Notes: generated by a model from the sequence alone, not told the origin. A DNA stretch of 64,000 nucleotides from Henckelia pumila (GCF_033568475.1 NC_133123.1:54877522-54941521), one strand, 5' to 3'; positions 11,670 through 24,298 are shown, counted from the stretch's first letter. Translations and numbers: made by a program.

Positions 11670-11788
11670 GGGGTGCAAAACGAGGACTTCCCAAGGGTTC
11701 ACCCATACTAGTACTGCTCTTGCCTAAACACGCTTAGCTTCGGAGTTCTGATGGGATCCGGTGCATTAGTACTGGTATGATCGCACCC
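11670..11788 (-). rRNA. 5S rRNA gene, degenerate copy 2
   Basis: Full-length reverse-complement match to plant 5S rRNA, with an intact RNA 5' end (GGGTGCGATCATACCAG) and GGATCC core. The A-box and C-box regions of the internal promoter both carry changes; the RNA has CTAAGCGTG followed by TTTAGGC where AAGCGTGCTTGGGC is expected. A T-run follows the RNA 3' end. Transcription is doubtful. Confidence 0.88.
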
Positions 11789-12187
11789 AACAGTGAATGA
11801 ATTCTTTCTTGTTTTGTCTCTCGAATTGCGGATCGGAGGAACAAGCGCTGCCCTTTCAAACGGACATAACTTTCGATCGGCTGAGAGTTACGGGAGCTTC
11901 AGCCTTCTCACACGAAGCTCGTCTCGATACCTACAATGCGCATCTTGGTCTAAGAGACGGAGATGCTCAAATTCCAACCCGGAGATGGTCTTTCGGGTCT
12001 TTTTCACGTAGGGCGCGCTGGAACCCACCAAAGCGGCCACCGTCACCCAAATCGCACGTCCACGTCGTGTGATTCAGTCTATTGAATCTTTTTTATCCGC
12101 GGATTGGATTGAAAGAGTCGGAATAGGACGGCGAGGAATCGGAGGAACTAGAAGTACGAGTAATAAAAAAAGAAATTAATGAAAAAT

Positions 12188-12305
12188 GGGTGCAACACTG
12201 AGACTTCCCAGGGTATCATCCATCCTAGTACTGCTCTTGCCCAAGCACGCTTAACTTCGGAGTTTTGATGGGATCCGGTGCATTAGTGCTGGTATGATCA
12301 CTCCC
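12188..12305 (-). rRNA. 5S rRNA gene, degenerate copy 3
   Basis: Near full-length match. The A-box region is intact (plus strand CCAAGCACGCTTAACTTC), but the RNA 5' end is GGGAGTGATC rather than GGGTGCGATC, shared with copy 1, and the C-box region is altered. A T-run is missing directly at the RNA 3' end, where CATTTTTC follows. Confidence 0.88.
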
Positions 12306-12458
12306 AACACTGAATGAATTTTTTTTTTGTTTTGTCTCTCGAATTGCGGATCGGAGGAACAGGCGTTGCTCTTTCAAACGGGCATAACTTTCGATCGGCT
12401 GTGAGTTACGGGAGCTACATCATGGTCATGCGAATCTCATCTCGATACCTACAACACG

Positions 12459-14674
12459 TGTGACGACCCGAGTTCTAATCTCTCATTTAATCAAATCATC
12501 ATAATTAATAGTCAAGGAATCAAAGACTAAACAAAGTAAAATTTATTTATTTTTTTTTAAAATCAGAGCACCTCGCTCGATCGGTAAAAAGCTACCGATC
12601 GAGCGAGCACAAAGGCCCAAATATCGGGTGAGAGTAAAATTGACCTTGCTCGATCGGTTATTTTCTACCGATCGAGCGAGCACAACTGCTCAAGTTTCTG
12701 TCCAAGAAATAACAGCCTCGCTCGATCGGTAGGAATCACCCGATCGAGCGAGCACATTTTCAGAAGAAAAGATCAGAACTTTTGCTGTCAAACTATGTAA
12801 TCTTCCTAGCATGTTCAAGTACTTCATGGCATAATTGAACACTAACAATTCAATCTTATAACCACAACTAACATATATCCTAAACAAGATATAGTTAAAT
12901 AAGAACAAGATCACCATATACTTGAATAAAGTCTCATGATAGAATTACATATCATACAAGAATCATCATGCTACATCATGTTGTCTTAAGGATTTACACA
13001 TCTTTCCAAATCCTATATACATAAACAAGACAACAACTTATTATCAACAAATCTTGGTACAAGTAGCTATAACATGATCATGTCTTTGAACTCAACTCTA
13101 ACATAGACAACTCACAATCATCTAAACTCGGATCATCACGCTATTCTTCTCATCCCTTGTCCTTCAAGTTCGCTTTTGCCCGGTTCCACTACCGCCTATT
13201 GCCATGACACATACAACACAACAATTGCCGGATAACTCCAGTGAGAAATATATTTCCCAGTAAAAGAAACTAAACATGCATATAAAACATATATCAAGCT
13301 CATGATATAAATAAAGACAATGCATGTTTTAAAACAAGGTTCATCTCTTATCTCGTCGGTTGGGATCCCGAGAAGAAGATATCATAGCTAACCACCGACT
13401 CTCCCAATCGAGGTGGGGCTACTTATCTTACTTTTCAAGACTTTGAAGCCACTACATATGCATTTCAGATGCTAGGCTACGTCAACCACCCAGAACATAC
13501 ATATATAATCCCTCAAATCGTATATTCGAACGTTTTCGTTCATTTCAAAATCAAAGAATAAGTCTTTCAAGATGAATGCAATATATATCATCACAAGAGC
13601 ATTCATTAACATCTAATACTTATTCAATAAATCATAGAAGAGCATAGAAAAGCAATTAAGCAAATAAGTATGTGATTTAGGAAACTCGATACAAACCATC
13701 TCGAGTTATAATTCCATTCAAGTAGTAGTCCAATTTTACCTTTCAAATGTGAGGGTTATGGTGTCTTCAAACTTGTCAAAATCTGTACAAGTATCAACCA
13801 TAAGCCTAATCCAAAATCTGCTCAATTTTCAACTCAAACGTCAAGGAAAAACGCTACCAACCTTGTGCTTTCTTCTATCGGTTTCGAAGTCAAGATTATC
13901 AAGTCGATGCGTCCTGTTTATAAGCTGAAACCACAACATAATTGCCAAAGAACATCAGCTTAAGCTCATCTCAATATCAGCCCAAACATAAGATAGCAAA
14001 ACACTTCAAATCAAAAGTTCGTCGGCATATCGATATAAACTCGGCAATCCCGAACGCAACTATAACAATATCAGTTGTATAAGCTTCAAAACCAACATAA
14101 TCCTCAACATATCAGCAGGTATATAAATCGAATCATAGCTGGGAAATCATAAGAACATGATTCAACAATCATTCCTCAACCCAACTTCAAGAAAACAAGG
14201 TATAGAAGCTCATCAACAACAATTCATAACCACATCTGATATCTGCCAGTTTCGACTTCTCAAACCATAATGAAAGAACAGAAAACTTACATCAAATCGA
14301 AGGTATCGTTGCAAGGATTTCAGAACATCTTTCGGAATCAAAAACGGATACCCGGATCAAAAGATATCTCAATTTGAAGATGAAGAAAATGGTGAAGCTA
14401 TTCCTTGTTCCTTCTCTCGGTTTCTTTTTTTTTTTTTGATGAAATATGTTAATCACACGTGCATGCTGATTATTCACTTCCAAATTATGATAACTTCAAT
14501 AATAATTTCACTTTAGCCCCTCAAATATTCAAAAATTGCAATTTGGTCCTCAGCTTCTCATTTCATTCAATTTCAATCCTAATCAATTTAAGAATATTAG
14601 AATTTAAATCAAAACTCCAAATATTCCCAAATTAATTATTCTCGGATTAAAATTAAATAATTCTGGGCGTTACA
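12459..14674 (-). repeat. 3' LTR of the Tekay-like element
   Basis: The copy on the left of the window, which is downstream for this minus-strand element. It is the same length as 19809-22024. It carries three CTCGCTCGATCGG hairpins close to the LTR 3' end. Confidence 0.93.
12572..12752. repeat. Three periodic 36-bp hairpins in the Tekay-like LTR
   Basis: Inverted repeats at 12572-12607, 12645-12680 and 12717-12752, each with arms CTCGCTCGATCGG/CCGATCGAGCGAG or a close variant around a loop of 6-10 nt. Start-to-start spacing is 73 and 72 bp. They lie about 113-293 bp from the LTR 3' end. Confidence 0.93.
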
Positions 14675-14676
14675 AT

Positions 14677-14690
14677 TCTCCCCACTAAGA
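14677..14690 (-). other. Polypurine tract of the Tekay-like element
   Basis: On the minus strand this reads TCTTAGTGGGGAGA, ending two bases before the 3' LTR, as expected for the plus-strand primer. Confidence 0.75.
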
Positions 14691-14770
14691 CACGATTTTG
14701 TCCTCGAAATCTCAAGTAGTATCAACAGATCATATAATAGAAAGAACAGAAAGACTAAAGGAGACTCACA

Positions 14771-17700
14771 TCATTGAAACATCTCTGGAAATCGTTGCCT
14801 CATATCTGATTCTGTCTCCCAAGTTGCTTCTTCAATACCATGACGACTCCATTGAACTTTCACAAGCGGAATAGTCTTCGTTCGAAGTTGCTTCTCCTTA
14901 CGATCAAGAATCTGAATTGGCTTTTCGAAATAACTCAAAGTCTCGTCAAGTTCAGCCTCATCAGATTGAAGCACATGAGATTCTTCAGCAAGATATTTTC
15001 GAAGCATCGATACATGAAAGACATCATGTATTCCAGATAAAGCCGGAGGAAGAGCTAATCGATAGGCAAGATTGCCTATTTTCTCCAGAATTTCATACGG
15101 ACCAATGTAGCGTGGAGACAACTTCCCTCACTTGCCCAATCGTACGGTGCCTCTGAACGGAGAAATCTTCAGAAATACACGATCCCCTTGTTCAAAAGAC
15201 AAAGGTCGACGTCGAATATTGGCATACTTTGCTTGTCTATCCTGAGCTGTCTTCATTCTTTTCTGAATAAGCTTCAGCTGTTCTGTCATATCTCGAATCA
15301 TATCAGGCCCAATGTCAGGTACTTCAGAGATATCATCCCAATAAAGAGGAGATCGACATTTTCTACCATACAGAGCTTCAAATGGAGCCATCTCAATACT
15401 CGATTGATAGCTGTCGTTGTACGAGAATTCACAAAGTGGTAGTGAATCTTGCCAACTAGTGCCAAAATCAAGCACTACAGCTCTCAACATGTCCTCCAAT
15501 GTCTGAATGGTACGCTCAGACTGTCCGTCTGTCTGTGGATGATACGCTGTGCTTAAGTGTAGCTGAGTACCCAAAGCATTCTGTAAGCTTTACCAAAAAT
15601 AAGATGTAAATCGAGGATCATGATCTGATACAATAGACTTCGGCACTCCATGTAATCTGACAATTTCTCGGACATAAAGTTCTGCCATCTGATCATGTCG
15701 ATATGTCATACGATAAGGAATAAAACATGTTGACTTCATTAATCTGTCGATAATCACCCAGATAGCATCGCAACCTCTGGAAGATCGAGGTAACTTTGTC
15801 ACAAAGTCCATGGAAATATGATCTCATTTCCATTTTGGCACTGACAAATTCTGTAACAAACCAGGCGGTTTCTTCCTTTCAGCCTTCACCAGTTGGCAAT
15901 TAAGACATCGAGACACAAAATCAATGATATCTGACTTCATTGATTTCCACCAATATCGAGTCTTCAGATCTTTATACATCTTCCTCCCTCCAGGATGAAT
16001 GCTATATCGACTACAATGCGCCTCTGTCAGTAGTTGTTGTCTCACATCAGAAATATCAGGCACTACAAGGCGATTATGAACATAAAGAAGATCATCTCGA
16101 ACCTGATATTCAGACACATGCCCTGACCGGACTTTCTCAATTGAATTCTGCACACTCTGATCAAGTTTCTGAGCTTCTCTGATTCTCAAAAGTAACTCTG
16201 GTTCAACTTGAATTTGATAAAGTCACAGAGGCTGATAATTCATATCAAATACCAATCCAAAAAGACAACAGTTTTCAATCAAATTTGATACACCAATCGT
16301 CGATAAGGACAAGGAACATACCTTTCGACTCAATGCATCAGCTACTGCATTCGATTTCCCCGGATAGTACTTAATCTCACAATCAAAATCTTTCAGCAAA
16401 TCAAGCCATCTTCGCTGTCTCATATTCAGTTCTGACTGTGAAAACAAATATTTCAGACTCTTGTGATCAGAATAGATTTCAAACTGTTCCCCGTACAGAT
16501 AATGTCGCCAAATCTTCAAAGCAAATACAATGGCGGCCAATTCAAGATCATGAATCGGATATCTGGTCTCGTGAGGCTTCAACTGTCTCGAGGCATAAGC
16601 AATCACATGCCCTCGCTGCATCAAAACACACCCCAAACCTCGATGAGATGCATCACAATAAACAGTGAAACCACCAGTACCTGAAGGAATCGTCAAGACT
16701 GGTGCACTGGTCAGTCATTTCTTCAACTCAAGAAAACTGGATTCACAAGCTTCAGACCAGATGAATGGAGCATTTTTCTGAGTCAACTGAGTAATCGGCT
16801 TCGCAATACTGGAAAAATCTTTAATGAATCGATGATAATACCCAGCCAGACCCATGAAACTACATATCTCAGGAACAGATGTTGGTCTCGACCAACTGAT
16901 CACTGCCTCGACTTTACTTGGATCAACAGCTATACCATTTCCGGATATAATATGTCCAAGAAAAACAACCTGTTTCAGCCAAAACTCACATTTCGACAGT
17001 TTAGCATACAGTTTCTCAGATCTCAGAGTCTTCAACACAGTTCTCAAATGTTCAGAATGATCAATCAAATTCTTTGAATATATCAGAATATCATCAATAA
17101 AAATAATCACGAAATCATCGAGATATTTCTGAAACACACGGTTCATCAAAGCCATAAACACAGCTGGAGCATTCGTCAGACCAAACGGCATAACTATAAA
17201 CTCATAATGGCCATACCTGGTTTTGAACGCAGTTTTCGGAATATCAGAATCCCTAAATCTCAGCTGATGATATCCAGATCTCAGATCGATCTTGGAATAC
17301 AAAGAAGAACCCTGCAACTGGTCAAATAAATCATCAATACGAGGCAAAGGGTATTTGTTCTTTACTGTTGCCTTGTTCAGTTGCCGGTAGTCAATGCACA
17401 ATCTCATTGAACCGTCTTTCTTTCTGACAAACAACACTGGAGCACCCCAAGGAGAAACACTAGGTCAAATGTATCCCTTGGCCAGTAAATCTTCCAACTA
17501 CTCTTTCAACTCTTTCAATTCAACTGGTGTCATTCAATAAGGTGCTTTCGAAATCGGTGCTGTACCTGGCATCAGTTCTATGTTAAAATCAATTTCACGG
17601 TACGGAGGTAGTCCTGGAATCTCATCAAGAAAAACGTCCGCAAATTCACTAACCACTGGCAAGTCAGCCAGGTTCGGGCTAGCTTTCAAAACATCAACTG

Positions 17701-19312
17701 CATAAACAATAAATCCCTCCGCTCCTTTCTACAAAATTCGGGTCATGGATAATACAGAAATCAGAGGAATCTTAGCACGAGAACCCTTACCATAAAACTT
17801 CCATTCTCCAGCCATATAAGGTCTGAACCTCACCACTTTCTGAAAACAGTCCACGGTAGCTCTATACTTGGTTAGCATATCAATTCTGATAATGCAGTCA
17901 AAATCAGACAAACCAGGCACAATACAATCTATCTCTATTTCATTACCGTCGTACTGTAATAAACAATCCTTAACTGTCTGAATTGATATAAGACCTCTCC
18001 CCAAAGGAGAAGAGACAGATACAACAACAGATAAAGAATTAGCAGGCAAAGTATGTAATGACACAAATCGTTCAGAGATAAATGTATGGGATGCACCTGT
18101 ATCTATCAATACATAGGCAGGATAACCATAAAGAGAACAATTACCTGCAATAACATCATCCGGTGCTCCCTGTGCCTGTTCCTCTGTCAATGCAAAGACA
18201 TGAGCCTGTTGTCTCGAAGACTGGCTACCTGTCTGACTCCCTCCTGGCCTTGGTTGTTGCTGTGGGTGTGGTGGTTGGAAGGAATGGATAGATGAGGCTT
18301 GCCTAGCAGGTTGAGCCACTGATCGTGATGACTCTGCACCTCGTGACTGTCCGGAACCCCTTTGAGGGCACACTCTCGCAAAATGTCCCGGCTGATGGCA
18401 TATATGGCAACTCCCAAATACGCCTCGGCACTGATCAGTCGGATGACTTCCACCACAATTGTTACAAACCATGCCAGACTTTGGTTTTGACCCACTCGAA
18501 CTCGAAGAAATTCTCCCAGACCACTTAAACTGCTTTCCTCGAGCTTGCCAAAATTTCTTCTTGCCACTGCTACTGCCACCACTTTCAAACCGAGGAGGTT
18601 GTTGTGAGATTGAAGCTGAAGATTGTGGCTGTCTCAGAGGTTGAACAGAATACAAAGCTCCTCGCTGTTGTTTCAAACCAGCTTCTGCTCCTTTGGCACT
18701 GTTCAAGGCATTAGCAAATGTATTTGGTCGCCTTGTGTTCATTAAAGTAAATACCTCTGGATTCAGTCCATTAATGAACTGATCAGCCATAGCCTCATCA
18801 CTGTCAGCAACGTGTGGAGCAAAACGTAGCAATGTAGAGAATTTTGCAACATAGTCTTCAATATTCAAATTTCCCTGCTTCAAATTAGCAAACTCTGCAC
18901 CCTTATCTTTCCGGTAATACACCGAAAATAATCGTTGATAGAATTCAGTTTTGAAGACTGTCCAGGTGAGTACTGTTCCTCTACGCTCCAGAGCCTTCTT
19001 AGTCGTGAACCACCAGCTCTTCGCAACCTCATGCAATTGGTGCCCAATCAGTCTGACTCTCCGCTCATCACCATAGTCGAGTGAATCAAACAACATCTCC
19101 ATATCATCAAGCCATCCTTCACATTCGATTGCATTCTCAGTACCCTTCAGTGTTGGCGGATGGTATGATTGAAAACGTTTGAGCAGTGTTTCCATCGGAG
19201 TAGCTGACATATCAGTCATATCTCGAGAAGTACTTCCCTGTTCATTACTCGGAAGTGCAGTAGCTTGAGGCACTGTCATAGGTACTACTGTTTGTTCTGG
19301 CAGAGGATGCAC
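14771..19312 (-). pseudogene. Gag-pol remains of the Tekay-like element (about six breaks)
   Basis: Minus-strand coding remains. Gag occupies about 18.2-19.3 kb (METLLKRFQSYHPPTLKG; INGLNPEVFTLMN), followed by a zinc knuckle, CHICHQPGHFARVC, and an aspartic protease core, LIDTGASHTFI, near 18.1 kb. Reverse transcriptase lies at about 16.7-17.4 kb ([30 protein letters not shown]), RNase H at about 16.2-16.7 kb ([15 protein letters not shown]), and integrase at about 15.1-16.2 kb (zinc region CLNCQLVKAERKKPPGLLQ; core MDFVTKLP). The last part, near 14.8-15.1 kb, ends in text typical of a chromodomain (VKVQWSRHGIEEATWE). It is broken in about six places. Confidence 0.9.
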
Positions 19313-19791
19313 TGTCTACTCTGGCCTAGGAGTAGGAACCTGTGGTATGAGAGGAGGTCGGCCTGGTCGTCGAGACATATCTGATTATCAAAAGCGTTAG
19401 GATACCAAAATCATCAAATCTATTTCAGTCCTCCTCTGATCATCTTACCTCTGATCAACACTCGGTTTTGATTCAATCGTAAATAAATAATCAAGGTATT
19501 CAGATAGCACATGCTTCCAATCGACTCAGATAATCAAGTAGCATGTCGTAAACAACAGATCACATGCTTGTATCATGTCAGATAGTGCAATAAGCATGCA
19601 TCTTTAATCATTATCAATCATACTTTCAAATAAAATAAATACAACATCATTTAATAAAATACTTGAAAGTAAAACATTCTAGAATTTATACCATGTAATT
19701 CAAGCATGTAATAAATCATAGCATAATAAACAAGTAAGGAAGAAAACTCGATCTACCCCACTCGCTATCTATCTTAGTCCAGAACTTTCTT

Positions 19792-19803
19792 GCTCTGATA
19801 CCA
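19792..19803 (-). other. Primer binding site (initiator tRNA-Met) of the Tekay-like element
   Basis: GCTCTGATACCA on the plus strand is the complement of TGGTATCAGAGC, five bases inside the 5' LTR. Confidence 0.9.
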
Positions 19804-19808
19804 CCTGT

Positions 19809-22024
19809 TGTGACGACCCGAGTTCTAATCTCTCATTTAATCAAATCATCATAATTAATAGTCAAGGAATCAAAGACTAAACAAAGTTAAATTTTTATTT
19901 TTATTTTTAAATCAGAGCACCTCGCTCGATCGGTAAAAAGCTACCAATCGAGCGAGCACAAAGGCCCAACTCTCGGGTGAGAGTAAAATTGGCCTCGCTC
20001 GATCGGTCATTTTCTACCGATCGAGCGAGCACAACTGCTCAAGTTTCTGTCCAAGAAATAACAGCCTCGCTCGATCGGTAGGAATCACCCGATCGAGCGA
20101 GCACATTTTCAGAAGAAAAGATCAGAACTTTTGCTGTCAAACTATGTAATCTTCCTAGCATGTTCAAGTACTTCATGGCATAATTGAACACTAACAATTC
20201 AATCTTATAACCACAACTAACATATATCCTAAACAAGATATAGTTAAATAAGAACAAGATCACCATATACTTGAATAAAGTCTCATGCTAGAATTACATA
20301 TCATACAAGAATCATCATGATACATCATGTTGTCTTAAGGATTTACACATCTTTCCAAATCCTATATACATAAACAAGACAACAACTTATTATCAACAAA
20401 TCTTGGTACAAGTAGCTATAACATGATCATGTCTTTGAACTCAACTCTAACATAGACAGCTCACAATCATCTAAACTCGGATCATCACGCTATTCTTCTC
20501 ATCCCTTGTCCTTCAAGTTCGCTTTTGCCCAGTTCCACTCCCGCCTATTTCCATGACACATACAACACAACAATAGCCGAATAACTCCGGTGAGAAATAG
20601 ATTTCCTAGTAAAAGCAACTAAACATGCATATAAAACATATATCATGCTCATGATATAAATAAAGACAATGCATGTTTTAAAACAAGGTTCATCTCTTAT
20701 CTCGTTGGTTGGGATCCCGAGAAGAAGATATCATAGCTAACCACCGACTCTCCCAATCGAGGTAGGGCTACTTATCTTACTTCTCTAGACTTTGAAGCCA
20801 CTACATATGAATTTCAGACGCTAGGCTACGTCAACCACCCAGGCCATACATATATAATCCCTCAAATCGTCTATTCAAATGTTTCCGTTCATTTCAAAAT
20901 CAAAGAATATGTATTTCAAGATGAATGCAATATATATCATCACAAGAGCATTCATTAACATCTAATACTTATTCAATAAATCATAGAAGAGCAAAGAAAA
21001 GCAATTAAGCAAACAAGTATGTGATTTAGGAAACTCGATACAAACCATCTCGAGTTATAATCCCATTCAAGTAGTAGTCCACTTTTACCTTTCAAATGTG
21101 AGGGTTATGGTGTCTTCAAGCTTGTCAAAATCTGTACAAGTATCATTCATAAGCCTAATCCAAAATCTGCTCAATTTTCAACTCAAACGTCAAGGCAAAA
21201 CTCTACCAACCTTGTGCTTTCTTCTATCGGTTTCGAAGTCAAGATTATCAAGTCGATGCGTCCTGTTTATAAGCTGAAACCACAACATAATTGCCAAAGA
21301 ACACCAGCTTAAGCTCATCTCAATATCAGCCCAAACATAAGATAGCAAAACACTTCAAATCAAAAGTTCGTCGGCATATCGGTATAAACTCGGCAATCCC
21401 GAATGCAACTATAACAATATCAGTTGTATAAGCTTCAAAACCAACATAATCCTCAACATATCAGCAGGTATATAAATCTAATCATAGCTGGGAAATCATA
21501 AGAACATGATACAACAATCATTCCTCAACCCACCTTCAAGAAAACAAGGTATAGAAGCTCATCAACAACAATTCATAACCACATCTGATATCTGCCAGTT
21601 TCGACTTCTCAAACCATAATGAAAGAACAGAAAACTTACATCAAATCGAAGGTCTCATTGCAAGGATTCCAGAACATCTTTCGGAATAAAAAACGGATAC
21701 CCGGATCCAATGATATCTCAATTTGAAGATGAAGAAAATGGTGAAGCTATTCCTTGTTCCTTCTCTCGGTTTCTTTTTTTTTTTTCTGATGAAATATGTG
21801 AATCACACGTGCATGCTGAGTATTCACTTCCAAATTCTGATAACTTCAATAATAATTGCACTTTAGCCCCTCAACTATTCAAAAATTGCAATTTGGTCCT
21901 CAGCTTCTCATTTAATTCAATTTCAATCCTAATCAATTTAAGAATATTAGAATTTAAATCAAAACTCCAAATATTCCCAAATTAATTATTCTCGGATTAA
22001 AATTAAATAATTCCGGGCGTTACA
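19809..22024 (-). repeat. 5' LTR of the Tekay-like element
   Basis: 2,216 bp and a close match to 12459-14674. It carries the same three periodic hairpins at 19921-19956, 19994-20029 and 20066-20101. The duplication ACACG follows at 22025. Confidence 0.93.
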
Positions 22025-22277
22025 ACACGCATCTCGGTCTAAGAGATGGAGACGGTCAATATCCAACCCAGAGATGGTTTTTTGGGTTGTTTTTCCCGTA
22101 TGGCGTGTTGGGACCCACCGAAGCGGCCCGCATCACCCAAATCGCACGTCCACGTTGTGTGATTCAGTTTATTGCATTTTTTCTATCCGAGAATTGGACT
22201 GTAAGAGTCGGGAATGGGACAACGAGGAATCGGAGGAACAAGAACTACGAGTAATAAAAAAAGAAATTAATGAAAAA

Positions 22278-22396
22278 GGGGTGCAAGACGAGGACTTCCC
22301 AGGGGGTAACCCATCCTAGTACTGATCTCGCCCAAGAAAGCTTAACTTTGGAGTTCTGATGGGATCCGGTGCATTAGTGCTGGTATGATCGCACCC
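22278..22396 (-). rRNA. 5S rRNA gene, degenerate copy 4
   Basis: Full length with an intact RNA 5' end and GGATCC core. The A-box region has two changes (plus strand CCAAGAAAGCTTAACTTT) and the C-box region reads GGGGGTAACCC where GGAGGTCACCC is expected. A T-run follows the RNA 3' end. Confidence 0.88.
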
Positions 22397-22794
22397 AACA
22401 CTGAATGAATTCTTTCTTGTTTTGTCTCTCGAATTGCGGACCAGAGGGACAAGCGCTGCACTTTCAAATGGACATAACTTTCGATCGGCTGAGAGTTACG
22501 GGAACTTCAGCCTGCTCACGCGAAGCTCGTCTCGATACCTACAACGCGTATCTTGGTCTAAGAGACGGAGATGCTCAAATTCAAACCCGGAGATGGTCTT
22601 TCGGGTCTTTTTTTCCCATAGGGCGCGCTGAGACCCATCAAAGCGGCAACCGTCACCCAAATCGCACGTCCACGTTGTATGATTCAGTCTATTGAATCTT
22701 TTCTATCCGCGGATTGGATTGAAAGTGTCGGGAATATGACGGTGAGGAATCGGAGGAACAAGAAGTACGAGTAATAAAAAAAATTAATGAAAAA

Positions 22795-22914
22795 GGGGTG
22801 CAACACGAGGACTTCCCAGGGGGGTCACCCATCCTGGTACTGCTCTCGCCCGAGCACGCTTAACATCGGAGTTTTGATGGGATCCGGTGCATTAGTGCTG
22901 GTATGATCGCACCC
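22795..22914 (-). rRNA. 5S rRNA gene, degenerate copy 5
   Basis: Full length (120 nt) with intact RNA ends (GGGTGCGATC and GTGTTGCACCCC) and GGATCC core. The A-box region has two changes (plus strand CCGAGCACGCTTAACATC) and a G-run in the C-box region is one base longer. A T-run follows. It is among the better-preserved copies. Confidence 0.9.
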
Positions 22915-23313
22915 AACAGTTAATGAATTCTTTATATTTTTGTCTCTCGAATTGCGGATCGGAGGAACATGCGCTGCACTTTCAAACGATCATAACTTTC
23001 GATCGGCTGAGAGTTACGGGAGCTTCAGCCAGCTCACGCGAAGCTCGTCTCGATACATACAACACGCTTCTCGGTCTAAGAGCCTAAGACACTTAAATTC
23101 CAACCCATAGATGGTCTTGCGGGTCGTTTTTCCCGTAGGGGGCGCTGAAACCCACCGAAGCGGCCCGCGTCACCCAGATCGCACGTCCACGTCGTGTGAT
23201 TCAGTTTATTGCATCTTTTCTATCCGCGGATAGGACTGAAAGAGTCGGGAATAGGACGGCGAGGAATCGAAGGAACAAGAAGTACGAGTAATAAAATAAA
23301 AATTAATGAAAAA

Positions 23314-23432
23314 GGGGTACAACACGAGGACATCCCAGGGGGTCACCCATCCTAGTATTGCTCTCGCCCAAGCACGCTTTACTTCGGAGTTTTGATGGGA
23401 TACGGTGCATTAGTGGTGTTATGATCGCACCC
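23314..23432 (-). rRNA. 5S rRNA gene, degenerate copy 6
   Basis: Full length. The A-box region has one change (CGCTTTACTT on the plus strand), GGATCC is lost (GGATAC), and the RNA 5' region reads ATAACACC instead of ATACCAGC. A T-run follows. Confidence 0.88.
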
Positions 23433-23833
23433 AACAGTAAATGAATTCTTTGTTGTTTTGTCTCTCGAATTGCGGACCAGAGTAACAGGCGCTGCACTTT
23501 CAAACGGACATAATTTTTGATCGGCTGAGAGTTACGGGAGATTCACTCTACTCACGCGAAGCTCGTTTTGATACCTACAACGCGCATCTCGATCTAAGAG
23601 TCGGAGACGGTCAAATTCCAACCCGGAGATGGTCTTTCTGGTCGTTTTTTCCCGTATGGCGCGTTAGGACCCACCGAAGCAGCCCGCGTCACCCAGATCG
23701 CACTTCCACGTCATGTGATTCAGTCTATTGCATCTTTTCTATCTGAGGATTGGACTGTAAGAGTCGGAAAGAGGACGGAGAGGAATCAGAGGAACAAGAA
23801 GTACGAGTAATAAAAAAAGAAATTAATGAAAAA

Positions 23834-23952
23834 GGGGTACAATACGAGGACTTTCCAGGGGGTCACCCATTCTAGTACTTCTCTCGCCCAAGCACGCTTA
23901 ACTTCGGAGTTCTGATGGTATCCGGTGCATTAGTGCTGGTATAATCGCACCC
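23834..23952 (-). rRNA. 5S rRNA gene, degenerate copy 7
   Basis: Full length with an intact A-box region (plus strand CCAAGCACGCTTAACTTC). Several changes are G-to-A or C-to-T as read on the plus strand (AATACGAGG, CTTTCC, CATTCTAG, ATAATCG), the pattern expected from decay of methylated cytosine. GGATCC has become GGATAC. A T-run follows the RNA 3' end. Confidence 0.88.
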
Positions 23953-24298
23953 AACAGTGAATGAATTCTTTCTTGTTTTGTCTCTCGAATTGCGGATCGG
24001 AGGAACAGTCGCTGCAATTTTAAACGGACATAACTTTCGATCAGCTGAGAGTTACGGGAGCTTCATCCTGCTCATGCGAAGCTCGTCTCGATACCTACAG
24101 CGCGCATCTCGGTCAAAGAGACGGAGATGCTCAAATTCCAACCCGAAGATGGTCTTTCGGGTCTTTTTTCCCATAGGGCACGCCTGGACCCACCAAAGCG
24201 GCCACCGTCACCCAAATCGCATGTCCATGTCATGTGATTCAGTCTATTGAATCTTTTCTATCCGCGGATTGGATTGAAAGAGTCGGGAATAGGACGGC

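Larger units (their letters stand above)
11373..12458 (-). repeat. 5S rDNA array, segment 2
   Basis: Spacer and two 5S copies (11670-11788, 12188-12305) between the copia and Tekay-like insertions. The copies start 518 bp apart. After removing the copia element and one duplication, copies 1 and 2 are 516 bp apart, so the array was continuous before the insertion. The segment ends with ACACG (12454-12458), the duplication of the next insertion. Confidence 0.92.
12459..22024 (-). mobile_element. Ty3/gypsy chromovirus (Tekay/Del-like), complete in outline, decayed
   Basis: This 9,566-bp element lies on the minus strand with two 2,216-bp LTRs (TGTGACGACCCG to GGGCGTTACA on the plus strand) and a 5-bp duplication, ACACG, at 12454-12458 and 22025-22029. 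The primer site is for initiator tRNA-Met. The order gag, protease, reverse transcriptase, RNase H, integrase marks Ty3/gypsy, and the region after integrase looks like a chromodomain, which points to the Tekay/Del chromoviruses. The LTRs differ at roughly 2 % of sites by eye, so it is clearly older than the copia element. It is broken, with about six breaks in the coding part. Confidence 0.93.
22025..24298 (-). repeat. 5S rDNA array, segment 3
   Basis: Four 5S copies with spacers, starts 517-520 bp apart. After removing the Tekay-like element and one duplication, copies 3 and 4 are 519 bp apart. The spacer stops after AGGACGGC at 24298, where other units continue GAGGAATCGG, and gypsy integrase sequence takes over. 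Confidence 0.93.

Noticed and set aside
11793-12072. Repeated open frames in the 5S spacers, similar in several units
   Set aside because: The similarity comes from the tandem spacer; the frames shift between units and have no protein features.
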